Shown piece after piece: positions 55,169-63,750 of a DNA stretch of 64,000 nt (position 1 is its first letter; every line of letters starts with the position of its first letter). Position numbers and translations under genes: made by a program. The DNA comes from Siderastrea siderea (taxonomy: Eukaryota; Cnidaria; Anthozoa; Scleractinia; Rhizangiidae), in assembly GCA_964030785.1 (NCBI GenBank), contig OZ034978.1, positions 13,257,953 through 13,321,952 on the forward strand. The letters are read 5' to 3'. The notes under the pieces are model-generated. The model saw only the letters and a program-made list of their open reading frames with translations, was not told the origin of the DNA and searched no databases.

Positions 55169-56320
55169 TTAGTCACGTCGTCGTCTTTTGGGTGGGCTTG
55201 TCTCTTTAGTCTTCAGTTGTCGTTTGGGTGGGCTTTTCCTCTGGGGTGGTTGGAGAGACGTGACGTCTTGACTACGAATCCAACTATTGTACTTGTCGGG
55301 CCACCCTTTCCACTTGACCAACCAACGATCTTTTTGTCGCTTAAGTACCTTTTCAATGCGAAACACCTCGGACACATGGACTTTTTGTAAATCCTCTTCA
55401 TAAAACGTACCTTGGACGGGGGTCTCATCCCATTCGTGAATCTTATACGTGGGCACAGATCCCGGGATCACCCGATGCACCACAAACACTTCTTCGGTCC
55501 AACCGGGTAGATAGGCTTTTTCAAAGGGTCGATGAATCTTATTGAGACGGACACGATCTCCGACTTTGAATTTAGGTTTTTTCTGGTCTTTCAGCCGTTG
55601 GGCATACAATCGTTTCCACACGGCTTCTTCGTTGTCCCACGTCACGTCTTGAGGGGCCATACCAATACTTCGATGCCGGGTGGCATTATAGCCTTGCACC
55701 AACTCGGGTAAGACATCGTCAAACTGTAAGGTGTTGGCCGCGGTGAAATAACGGTACAACCGTTCTTTCAAGGTGCGATTAAATCGTTCCACCACACTGG
55801 CTTTCGCATCCCCTTCGGTCGAAAAATGTTGAATGCCTTGCTCGTCAAGCCATCGTTGAAAGGTCCGATTGTAAAATTCTTTCCCTCGATCCGTTTGCAA
55901 TCGATTCGGGTGACGTCGTCCTTTCAAAATCTTGTCAAAGGCATGGACCAACGCCACCCCGGTTTTGTCTTTCAACGGTTGGACCCACGCATACTTGGAC
56001 AACACATCCAAGACCGTCAACAAGTAGCGTATACCCCGATTATATTTGGCCAAGGGTTGCACTTCCACTAAATCAGCGACCCATTGATCATCTAATCCTC
56101 CTACAATGACGGGGACGGTGGGAAAACGACGACGTCGTGGTTTATGTAACGTATAGGCCAAATCCCGTTCCAAAACCCGTTGGACTTTTTTCAAAGGGAG
56201 ACGATGGGCTTTAGCAAACCGTTGCACCCCACCTAAACTGCCGGGGGCTCGAGGATCGTGGTAACGATTCAACCATGATGGGGAGACCTTTTTCTTTCGA
56301 GGGGCCATACTTTTTGGCAT
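55169..56320 (-). CDS. int: Retroviral-type integrase with chromodomain
   Basis: 383 aa. Catalytic D,D,E: Asp83 (WVADLVEV), Asp144 (LQTDRGKEF), Glu178 (ASVVERFNRT). N-terminal basic region without a clear HHCC zinc site. Residues 317-349 (VFRIEKVLKRQKDRWLVKWK, KYNSWI) are a chromodomain, which may steer insertion to histone-methylated chromatin. The C-terminus is Lys/Arg/Pro-rich. Family role: joins the AG-starting TIR ends to a 6-bp staggered target. Overlaps the upstream small gene by 52 bp. Confidence 0.95.
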   Translation of the reverse strand: MPKSMAPRKKKVSPSWLNRYHDPRAPGSLGGVQRFAKAHRLPLKKVQRVLERDLAYTLHKPRRRRFPTVPVIVGGLDDQWVADLVEVQPLAKYNRGIRYLLTVLDVLSKYAWVQPLKDKTGVALVHAFDKILKGRRHPNRLQTDRGKEFYNRTFQRWLDEQGIQHFSTEGDAKASVVERFNRTLKERLYRYFTAANTLQFDDVLPELVQGYNATRHRSIGMAPQDVTWDNEEAVWKRLYAQRLKDQKKPKFKVGDRVRLNKIHRPFEKAYLPGWTEEVFVVHRVIPGSVPTYKIHEWDETPVQGTFYEEDLQKVHVSEVFRIEKVLKRQKDRWLVKWKGWPDKYNSWIRSQDVTSLQPPQRKSPPKRQLKTKETSPPKRRRRD

Positions 56321-56619
56321 TCATCCCATAAGGTCGATATGGTGGGGACTGTGTGGGGATGCGCCTTTTGAATGATTCGATACCATCGCCATGCCTCTGG
56401 GTGAGCTTTTAACCATAAGACAAACACCACCCATCGATATAGGTTACGGTCCACATGGGTTTCTTCAAAGAGGTGGAGAGGATGCGTGTCCTCGGGACAA
56501 CGGGGTATGGGGATTTGGGTGCCGGGTTGATGATCATATAAGACTTGACAAAGGGTTTGATGACATTGCCATTGCCCCAGGGACAAGACAGACTCCCACG
56601 CATCACATACAGACTCCAT
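56269..56619 (-). CDS. Unknown Trp-rich small protein
   Basis: 116 aa from the ATG at 56619, chosen because of its strong Kozak context (GTCACCATGGAG); another ATG at 56655 abuts the previous stop codon and is separated by AATAAA. Eight or so tryptophans (WESVLSLGQWQCHQ, YRWVVFVLWLKAHPEAWRWY) and a helical look. No family recognised. Its 3' end overlaps the integrase start. Confidence 0.55.
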   Translation of the reverse strand: MESVCDAWESVLSLGQWQCHQTLCQVLYDHQPGTQIPIPRCPEDTHPLHLFEETHVDRNLYRWVVFVLWLKAHPEAWRWYRIIQKAHPHTVPTISTLWDECQKVWPLERKRSPHHG

Positions 56620-56655
56620 GGTGACATTGATAAAAACTTTTATTCGTTCTCTCAT

Positions 56656-57519
56656 TTAAAAGAGACCTAGACGGCCGTAACTGACGGTCTCTAGACCTTT
56701 CTGCCAGTTCTCCACACTGTCACTGTACTTGGGGGGTGGTGGAGCTGGGGCTACCATCATTTCTTGACGGTTCTTGAGCTCTTGAATTTCTCGTAACAAT
56801 TGTTTCTCATACTCTGTCAGGGGCCGATCCACGTCCTCTTTGCTCTGGACTCGAGGGGGCGGGCCAGGGATGTCATAGCCCCTCTTGGGATATCCTTGAG
56901 CATCACGGGTGGGTGCTTCAGCTTGTTGATCGGCTTTTTTGGGAGGGTTGTCATGAAACCACGTCCAGTACTTGGAACCCAAGGGTTGATCGGCCCATCG
57001 GAAGAAGCCACACGTTTTCTTGGAACAAGTCAGAAACAACCGATCGGGGTTCTGGGTCGAATGACTCTGTTGTAGCGTAGCGGGTTCACGGCAAAAGCAT
57101 TGTAAACCACCCCACATGTCCAACACTTCTACATGAGGTTGACTATACACGGCTTTCATATACTCCAGAACTTGATCTTGTCCACAAAACAGCAAACACG
57201 GTTGCATGGGACATTTCACATACTTCCACCCCTTTTGAGATTCTCGGGCCTCCAAACGCACCTCATGGTAAGGACATACCATAGTGTCCACTGAACTGGG
57301 AGGATCATACACGGTCGTCAAGGTGAATTGAGGTGATGGGGGTGATTGCTCCACCATGTCATTCAATTCTTTCATCATATCTTCCACAGCAGCTCGAGTG
57401 TCTTCCACCACGTCGCACACCACAGGATCACAGTCCACGGGCGTCATATGTTGAATGCTCTTCTTCTTCTTTTTCCCCTCTGGGGGATGGGTTGATTTTC
57501 TCTTCCGATCGGTGGACAT
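56656..57519 (-). CDS. GRF-type zinc-finger protein
   Basis: 287 aa from ATG 57519 (MSTDRKRKS), ~40 nt after TATAAAAA (57559-57566). Basic NLS-like start (GKKKKKS), an acidic helix (DMMKELNDMVEQ), then two Cys modules: CPYHEVRLE...KYVKCPMQPCLLFC (~82-112) and CFCREPATL...LFLTCSKKTCGFFRWAD (~141-177), the latter a GRF zinc finger. The C-terminal third has a coiled coil (EYEKQLLREIQELKNRQEMM) and Pro-rich segment. GRF fingers bind single-stranded nucleic acid in nucleases and topoisomerases (known); a replication or repair role is inferred. AATAAA lies at 56639-56644. Confidence 0.75.
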   Translation of the reverse strand: MSTDRKRKSTHPPEGKKKKKSIQHMTPVDCDPVVCDVVEDTRAAVEDMMKELNDMVEQSPPSPQFTLTTVYDPPSSVDTMVCPYHEVRLEARESQKGWKYVKCPMQPCLLFCGQDQVLEYMKAVYSQPHVEVLDMWGGLQCFCREPATLQQSHSTQNPDRLFLTCSKKTCGFFRWADQPLGSKYWTWFHDNPPKKADQQAEAPTRDAQGYPKRGYDIPGPPPRVQSKEDVDRPLTEYEKQLLREIQELKNRQEMMVAPAPPPPKYSDSVENWQKGLETVSYGRLGLF

Positions 57520-57735
57520 CGTACTCAAAGGTTGATGTCACCCCCTACCGACCCTGCCTTTTTATACCTTAGACCCTTGACTGTCATTGGTCAGCTTCTC
57601 CTACCCCTATAAGGACTTGTTATCTTCCCATTGGTCAGCTTATTCAATCCAACTAAGGACCTCTTGTCTTCCCATTGGTCCGTTGTCCCTATTTAAGACG
57701 GTCCCTTGGTCACTAGATCTTCATTCTCAAAAGCC
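57520..57735. promoter_or_regulatory. Divergent promoter with three ~45-bp ATTGGTC units
   Basis: TATAAAAA on the minus strand at 57559-57566 serves the GRF gene. On the plus side a TATTTAAG at 57690-57697 precedes the SLOG gene. Between them, three spaced copies of CATTGGTC(A/C)G (about 57584, 57628, 57673), each an inverted CCAAT box, lie in ~45-bp tandem units. Confidence 0.65.
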
Positions 57736-58428
57736 ATGCCCCCAGACATCATGATCGGAGAACAAGATCTCGGTGCCTTGGAACTGCAAGTGGGTCATGG
57801 CCATGTGGTCTACACCGGGGGAGCCAAAGGTACGGATGCCCTCGTGGAAGAACAGGCCAAACACTTTGGGATGCAACTAGAAGTCCTGGTCCCCCCGAAC
57901 CATCCTCGATCCACTTTCATCACCCCTTCTACGGTGGAAGTCCTGATGCTGGCCAACCCCCATCTTCACCAGGCAGCGGAGAAACTAGGCAAAAAAATGC
58001 CCAGTCATTTTTACACCTTGCAATTGCTGCAACGTAATTATCAATTGGCCAAAAAAGCCCATACCATCTATGCCTTTGGCATCTTGGAACCGGATCATAA
58101 ACGCGTGAAAGGAGGCACTGGTTGGACTGTGCAATTGGCTATGGATCAAGGCAAACCCGTCTACCTGTTTGACATCCCCAGTCAATCATGGTACCGCTCG
58201 GACCATTACTACCAAGTCAATGAAAATGCCGCCACCCTGGTCACTGGCAGTCAATTTGTTCCTTGGGGACCTAAAAAGCCCACCCTTCATCAAAGCAGTG
58301 CTATTGTGGGATCCCGGGATGTGGACGAGAAAACCCGAGCCGAAATTCAAGCCTTGTTCAACCGCACCTTCTGTCTACCCGAGAACATTGATCAATTACG
58401 CATGGAACTGGAAGACTTTCATTTGTAA
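57736..58428 (+). CDS. SLOG-superfamily (YspA/DprA-like Rossmann) protein
   Basis: 230 aa from ATG 57736 (GCCATGC). The strand-loop VVYTGGAKGTDALVEEQAKH (residues 24-43) is the GGA-x-G-x-D nucleotide-binding signature of SLOG proteins; further Rossmann-like pieces are EVLVPPNHPRS, KAHTIYAFGIL and the second Gly loop VKGGTGWTVQLAMDQG with KPVYLFD. The last third (SSAIVGSRDVDEKTRAEIQA) also looks SLOG-like. Known SLOG proteins sense or hydrolyse nucleotide-derived ligands in bacterial defence, or bind ssDNA (DprA). The ligand here is unknown. One of the few plus-strand genes, so likely expressed apart from the capsid block. AATAAA at 58621. Confidence 0.7.
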   Translation: MPPDIMIGEQDLGALELQVGHGHVVYTGGAKGTDALVEEQAKHFGMQLEVLVPPNHPRSTFITPSTVEVLMLANPHLHQAAEKLGKKMPSHFYTLQLLQRNYQLAKKAHTIYAFGILEPDHKRVKGGTGWTVQLAMDQGKPVYLFDIPSQSWYRSDHYYQVNENAATLVTGSQFVPWGPKKPTLHQSSAIVGSRDVDEKTRAEIQALFNRTFCLPENIDQLRMELEDFHL

Positions 58429-58729
58429 TTTCTTAGTTTTTACTTTTGGAATTGTACATAGCTTTCTTTTTCAATTTTTATTTTTTTCCCATTGTACATA
58501 GCTTTTACTTTTTATTTTTTCACATTGTAGATAGCTTTTCCAATTGTACATAGGCTCGCCCCACCCGTGGCAAAAGAAGACCAACCACCCTTTGTAACAT
58601 CAACTCTTTTTTAATTAAAAAATAAAACTGACAACACTGAGTTTGCACTATGGTCATAAATAAATGTCTCTTGACTCACATGCGTCTTGACTCACAATAC
58701 TCAACAGGAATAAAAATGTTCAAGTCTAT
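58429..58729. terminator. AT-rich 3' region with 'attgtacatagctttt' repeats
   Basis: Four copies of ATTGTACATAGCTTTT (about 58453, 58492, 58525 variant GTAGATAG, 58543) follow the SLOG stop, then AATAAA at 58621-58626. Convergent end for the rightward gene and the leftward small gene. Confidence 0.55.
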
Positions 58730-59236
58730 TTACACAAACAAAACGCGTCGAACACGACTGGCTCGTTCCCGTCTTTCCCGTTCTTCCACTTTCTTCACTT
58801 CCCTGTAAAAATGCATTATTGTTCCCCACTGATTGCCACAGTACAGTTCAGGCAGATGCGCCGCCATATAAAAATCCACCTGCTCAAACAGCCCCATGCT
58901 AATGGGCCACCGCCTCTCCTCCCTGGTCGGTACTATGCGGAACTCTATCCAAGGGATGATCCGATTCACCAGGGCTCTCTTTAAACTCTGGTAGGTGGTT
59001 GGGTGAAGAGGAAGCCCATTCTCCGGCTCAACAAAGCACAGTAGAAACAAGCGAAGGAACGCCTCCACGCGTTGCCGATTCAGGGGGCGCCATGACTCCT
59101 CCCGTCTCTCGTACATGCGGCTAATTTGGCGCTGGAGGGGCGTCTCCTCTGGTCGCACTCTTCTCCTCAACGCGTCTGCTCCGCCCACATTCATATCGCT
59201 ACCCAGGGAACCCAAGGGCGTTCTCGTTTCAGACAT
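58730..59236 (-). CDS. Unknown 168-aa protein near the right end
   Basis: 168 aa from ATG 59236 (MSETRTPLGS), ~75 nt downstream of TATATAA on the minus strand (59311-59317); the open frame reaches further but only through the promoter. Predicted mostly helical: LQRQISRMYERREESWRPL, VEAFLRLFLLCFVEP, FEQVDFYMAAHLPELYCG, and a basic C-terminus. No family recognised. A C-terminal ELYCGNQWGTIMHFYREV vaguely recalls a Bcl-2 BH1 core, but BH3 and BH2 are not seen, so I do not make that call. Driven by the inverted copy of the polB promoter; probably an early accessory protein. Confidence 0.55.
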   Translation of the reverse strand: MSETRTPLGSLGSDMNVGGADALRRRVRPEETPLQRQISRMYERREESWRPLNRQRVEAFLRLFLLCFVEPENGLPLHPTTYQSLKRALVNRIIPWIEFRIVPTREERRWPISMGLFEQVDFYMAAHLPELYCGNQWGTIMHFYREVKKVEERERRERASRVRRVLFV

Positions 59237-59475
59237 TTTTGACCACAACTGACATAAGTCAACAAGGACCGGCTCAAAGCTAAGAGTGGCGTCCTGGGGC
59301 CTCCCTTGACTTATATACCCTGATTCGCGCAATGCACCATGGTCTATCTAAGGAGGGGGGAGGGGGGTCCCCCCCCCCCACCTCTTCCCCTCCCACAGCA
59401 TGATGGGCCTTTCTCTCATTGGTCCCTTCCCTCCCACGTGACCCTTTTGTTTCTCTATAAAAACCCCCGTCTCAT
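59237..59475. promoter_or_regulatory. Inverted, diverged copy of the polB divergent promoter
   Basis: Read on the minus strand it matches 43525-43700: TATA, CACGTGGGAGGG, a G-run then GACCCCCCTCCC, and CCATGGTGCA, then an outward TATA. Plus-strand TATAAAAA at 59456-59463 faces right into decayed sequence, while minus-strand TATATAA (59311-59317) serves the 168-aa gene. Confidence 0.7.
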
Positions 59476-59847
59476 TTCATGTTTTCACACTCATCGATGA
59501 TCCAGTCCAGAAACCCAACAAGTGGTTGAGATGCCTCTGGTTGATCCTTTGGTCTGATGGCTTAATCCCCACACCATTGATGTTTACTTAACATTCTTGC
59601 TTTCTTGGCTGCTTGCTCGATTGCTTGCTCGATTGCTTGCTGACTTGGATCTCCTCCTCCAATTCGACGGCTTTGACTAGTTCTGGAGTACACCTCGTGG
59701 TGGTTAAAATCTCTTCAGTGGTGAGTCCTAGGAGAGGACTCGTGGTGACTAAGGCCAGTGGGTCCCGTCAGATCGTTCTCGTTCGTCCTAAAAGGCAATG
59801 ATCAAAATGGACTCGCTGGTGAATGATTCTGTTTCGGCTGCTGGTCT
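59476..59847 (+). other. Decayed transcription unit downstream of the duplicated promoter
   Basis: Only very short ATG frames follow the TATA box (for example from 59478 and 59531). A frame ending VVTKASGSRQIVLVRPKRQ (to 59801) has no ATG and no recognised family. By position this should be the remains of the duplicated polB 5' part, but I see no clear match. Confidence 0.35.
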
Positions 59848-59940
59848 TCAACACTCTCAACCATGTTGTTATTGATTACGGACACGTGTCGGACGTCCAA
59901 GGAATCGTTATCCAAAAACTAGTGGAAGGCTTTGCAGAAA
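59848..59940 (-). pseudogene. polB fragment (between motifs B and C), direct orientation
   Basis: Minus-strand translation reads AFH*FLDNDSLDVRHVSVI, matching AFHGFLDSDALDVRHVSVV of the element's polB, with one stop. The DNA also aligns with 39908-39966 at roughly three quarters identity. A relic of an old polB copy. Confidence 0.8.
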
Positions 59941-59954
59941 CAGAAAGGAATGCT

Positions 59955-60265
59955 CATTATGAAATAGGAACACTCATATTATCAAAGGAACTCATCAAAA
60001 AGGAACACTCATATTATCAAAAGGAACACTCATATTATCAAAAGTAACATTATTAAATAGGAACTCATATTATCAAAAAGGAACACTCGTATTATCAAAA
60101 GGAACACTCATATTATCAAAAGGAACATTATTAAATAGGAACTCATATTATCAAAAAGGAACATTATTAAATAGGAACTCGTATTATCAAAAAGGAACTC
60201 ATCAAAAAGGAACACTCGTATTATCAAAAGGAACCCTCATCAAAAGAAACATAGGAACTCCTCCA
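59955..60265. repeat. Tandem 'ggaacactcatattatcaaaa' repeat
   Basis: About a dozen irregular units of roughly 20-30 bp, variants GGAACACTCATATTATCAAAA and GGAACATTATTAAATA. It resembles the 'aggaacac' words just inside the TIR, from which it may have expanded. Confidence 0.75.
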
Positions 60266-60362
60266 AAAGGAACTGCCAAATAGTCTTCGGTGGAAGCAAA
60301 GTCGTCTCCGTCGGACAATGTGCTGACTTTGGATCACTTGGATTTCACGTGGTTTGGGACGC

Positions 60363-60395
60363 ACCTTCAAGACCTACCCCTATGGATACCAGTAA
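60363..60395 (+). pseudogene. polB C-terminal codons, inverted copy in the right TIR
   Basis: Ten codons reading TFKTYPYGYQ then TAA, identical in protein to the end of the left polB gene but on the opposite strand; upstream sequence is no longer polB-like. Confidence 0.85.
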
Positions 60396-60864
60396 CTGAA
60401 CACTCATCATAAAAGGAACACTTCTCAAATAGGAACACAAAGGAATATTGTAAAACAAATCAATAAAAATGTCATTTATTTATTTTGTCTTGTTTTCCGG
60501 TCACCCCCCGTTCCCCAAATTGGACTTTGGACTTTGAGCCCGCGTTTTCTCAGCGGTTTTACTTCCCCTTGAGCCCGCGATCCCTTTTTCCACCTGGTCA
60601 GCGGTTTCCCATTCAAAACCACGTGACTTCCGGTTCCCATGAGCCCGCGATCCCTTTTTCCACCTGGTCAGCGGTTTCCCATTCTAAATCACGTGACTTC
60701 CGGTTCCCATGAGCCCACGATCCTTTTTTCCCACTGGTCAGCGGTTTCCCATTCCAAATCACATGACTTCCGGTTCCAGGCACTTCCGGTTCCTGTGACG
60801 TGATTGATTTGCTCTCGACCAATCAGAAGCCTCCATATGCCACATACGGGCCCACTTTACTACT
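60363..60864 (-). repeat. Right terminal inverted repeat
   Basis: Inverted copy of the left TIR, including three 70-bp units (about 60560-60790), the 'aataaaaatgtcatttattt' segment and a relic of the last ten polB codons at its inner end. Confidence 0.9.
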
Positions 60865-60870
60865 GTTGTG
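60865..60870. repeat. Polinton target-site duplication, right
   Basis: GTTGTG directly after the terminal ...CTACT, matching the left copy. Confidence 0.9.
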
Positions 60871-60912
60871 CACCAGGGCTCGCCTTGAAAAACAGGCACA
60901 AGACAGCATTCC
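60871..60912. mobile_element. Right part of the MITE interrupted by the Polinton
   Basis: 'caccagggctcgccttgaaaa...cacaagacagc' complements the left part at 38661-38705. Confidence 0.7.
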
Positions 60913-61082
60913 AAGGTATCATATTAAAGGTTACAATTTCGCCGTTTTAAAAAAGTGACTTTTGCAACCCGAACAGTCAACGTTTTTTTGTACAAGACCA
61001 CCTTAAAACGTCTTTTTCGTTCAAGAACAAAACGATGAAATTAGACAATGCAGTCGGTACGCTATGATTATTCAGCTACTAA

Positions 61083-61846
61083 GGGACTGTTCATTTTTTA
61101 TGAGTTAGGGGGGAGCTGGTGGGATTTGAGGGGGGCCATGCAAAAAAATATGGCTTCAAAGGGGGGGGGGGCAGCCAAAAAATATGGTGTGTAAAGGGGG
61201 GGTCACCAAAAAAATGGCCTTTAAGTTTAGTAGTGACAGCGTCTGTAATAATGCAAACAACAGTGCCAGAAGGCCAAAAATAGCGTTTCTAAGGTTCTGA
61301 AAATTCAAATTTTCCGGGGAAAGAATGCCCCCGTATCCCCCTACTTTAATATACACCTAACGGCAACTCTACCTCAGCAACTGTTTCATTACAAAATGCA
61401 GCCAGGGGAATGTGAAATTCTTTTTTGGCCTCGGCTGGTCTGATTCTTAAACAACTGATAACAGTGTCCAAAATAATGCTTTAATGTACTTCAGAATGCA
61501 GCAAATTGCATTAGAGCATCTCTAGATTTCCAGAATTTTCCAGGGGAAGATACCCCTGGAATTAACCCCTACCAGAAAATTACTTTTAGTGCTTGTCAAT
61601 AAAGACATTTACTCCTCTAGGAAATTGACTGTTGAATTTAAGCTTGATAAGTTTTAGATTTACTTTATCACTTTTTCTTTTGGCCCCTTTTTGGGGGGGG
61701 GGGTCATCTCAAATATTTAGGACTACAAGGGGGGGCCAGGTAAGAAATTGCTAATGTAGAGGGGGGTCATTATATTTTGCTGGTACTGCCCATCAAATCC
61801 CACCAGCTCCTCCCCCCCCCCTACCCTATAAAAAATGAACGGTCCC
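61083..61846. mobile_element. Harbinger-like MITE with TAA flanks
   Basis: Ends GGGACTGTTCATTTTTTATG and ATAAAAAATGAACGGTCCC are inverted and continue into 'gagctggtgggatttga' / 'tcaaatcccaccagctc'. TAA lies outside both ends (61080-61082 and 61847-61849), the 3-bp duplication typical of PIF/Harbinger. G-rich internal runs; no transposase. Confidence 0.7.
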
Positions 61847-61849
61847 TAA

Positions 61850-63250
61850 AACCTTTACAGAAAAGGGAAAATATTGTAATTCCAGTCGAACGCAACCTCC
61901 TGAAAATAGCAAAAATTGATCTCACGGTGAGCAAGAAAAACTAGTCTTTCCCAATCACAAAATAAGGCCCGCAAAAACAACAACAACAACAACAACAATA
62001 CAACAATCGCCCATCCGCAAAATTAATCTCCCGCTAAAATTTAGCCCTACAAGGTATGTTGACTGGACCTACGTAGTGGCCTTCTCAACTTTAAATGGCT
62101 GGCAATAGAAAACTACACATTGCATGGCTACTTCATTACCCACAACTCTGGCAGAGATTACTACAGCACGATTACTGCGGTGATAAACAGCTAGTCGGCC
62201 ACTGAAAGTTTGCTTGTTTTTCTGCTTGTTTGACCTTTGGAAATTTTCCAGAAGTGACACGAAAAATTACACCAAGAGTACGCTCTCCCCCAGTACTTTT
62301 TGGGAAAATAAAACTGATTGCAAGGCTAGCACTACGACACAAGGACGATTTTCATGAATTTTGCTCGTTGATAATTCAACTAGTTCAACTATTTTTCTCC
62401 AGAGCTGGAGAAAATAACGACTCCGTCAAACCTGAATTATTCCTCAACTGAGTTATTATAATCAGGCTTAGGATGTATTACAATTGTAAGAGTAAACTTG
62501 AAAAAGATTATATCCATTATTTTAAGAGTGACTATAAAAAGAGGGACATAAAAGTGAGGGACTCAGGGGGTTGACCTTCATCGGGCATAAACAGATGCTG
62601 AGCTCCACGACAGAAGAAAGGTGCTAATCTCTAATCTTCCAGACTAGATTGTTCCAGGCGTTCAGATAGTGGAGCGCGAGCGAAAAATATAGCGGGCGAA
62701 AGAGCGAGAAAAACGAGGGGAGACTGAGGAAGAGGGCATCTCCCTCCCAGTCTTCCCGCGCGCTGACCTTAGCGCCGCGCGCCACTTTTTGCTGCTCCTA
62801 AAATCTAAACGCCTGGAACATGCTACTTCCAGACCGACTGCATAGGGGCCGGCCCAGCCATTTTTCAGGGGAGGGAGGGTGGGGTACTATCTCGTTCAAA
62901 ATCATTCACTGAAGCCGAAGTTCAGTCATACAGGCGATTCAAACTCGTGTGCATGCCACACTCTCGGGAAGGAAAAATTTCTAACCGTCAGAATTAACAA
63001 CGTAGAACCAACTTGTATGAGAGCAAAGGAAGAGTCAGTTCCTCACTAGTAAGTATTCCGTCAATGTAGTGTGCTGAAGAATTGTTTGCATTCTTTAGAG
63101 GTTATTGACAGTGGAGGATTCCCAAAAACTGGTGATTGTTAGGATGGATCTCGTGGCCCGCGGTCCAGCGCATTCAGTTAAGTTAGAGCTTTAACTGCTT
63201 TCTCTGGCATGGTGGATCGATTACTGGCCCAGCCAAAGCAGAAAGCAAGA
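61850..63250. other. Host non-coding sequence, nothing recognised
   Basis: Contains a (CAA)n run at about 61976-62000 and short frames without domains. No exon could be supported. Confidence 0.35.
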
Positions 63251-63284
63251 TGTTAGTGCGGTGCGGTGATCAAGATTAATATTC

Positions 63285-63750
63285 TGCCCGACAGATAACA
63301 ACAGACCAGTACAGAACTGACTACCCGAGTGAGACAAACTACTCGACAGATAACAACAGTTCAATACAGAACTGACTACCCAAGTAAAGCAGTCTGCTCG
63401 ACAGATAACAACAGTTCCGTAAAAGGCTGACTACCCAAGTAGAGCAGAATAGGTTAGCGCGCGTACAATAACAGCTGAAAGTCAATGCAAGCGGCAAGCT
63501 TAGGTTAAAATCCTGCTCGACAGATAACAACGTACAGCTCAGTATAGAACTGACTACCCAAGTGAGACAAACTACTCGACAGATAACAACAGTCCAATAC
63601 AGAACTGACTACCCAAGTAAAGCAGAATGCTCGACAGATAACAGTTCAATAAAAAGCTGACTACCCAAGTACTGAGAGCAGAATAGGTTAGCGCGCGCGA
63701 AGGTTAATATCCCGCGTGCTAGACAAATAAAAACAACTCACTAAAAAACT
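63285..63750. repeat. Minisatellite of ~55-60-bp units
   Basis: At least six units of 'ctcgacagataacaacagt' plus 'caatacagaactgactaccc' plus 'aagtaaagca', with longer spacers containing 'gaataggttagcgcgcg' at 63445 and 63685. Confidence 0.8.

Larger units (their letters stand above)
38768..60864. mobile_element. Complete Polinton/Maverick (adintovirus-like) element, 22,097 bp
   Basis: Bounded by inverted repeats that begin AGTAGTAAAGTGGGCCCG and end in the complement, flanked by a 6-bp duplication. It encodes polB, integrase, packaging ATPase, cysteine protease and capsid proteins, the defining set of Polintons, all without visible stops or frameshifts. Extra cargo includes a PLA2 protein, a GRF zinc-finger protein, a SLOG-type protein and a tRNA-like gene. 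Gene order from left: polB(-), regulatory pair(+), capsid/core block(-) with ATPase and protease inside it, penton-like pair(-), integrase(-), GRF(-), SLOG(+), small unknown(-). Confidence 0.95.

Noticed and set aside
58760..58860. Bcl-2 BH1 similarity in the 168-aa protein
   Set aside because: Only a short resemblance near the C-terminus, with BH3 and BH2 lacking and the wrong position.
59955..60265. CRISPR-like regular repeats
   Set aside because: Units vary in length with no unique spacers; a degenerate tandem repeat in a eukaryotic element.
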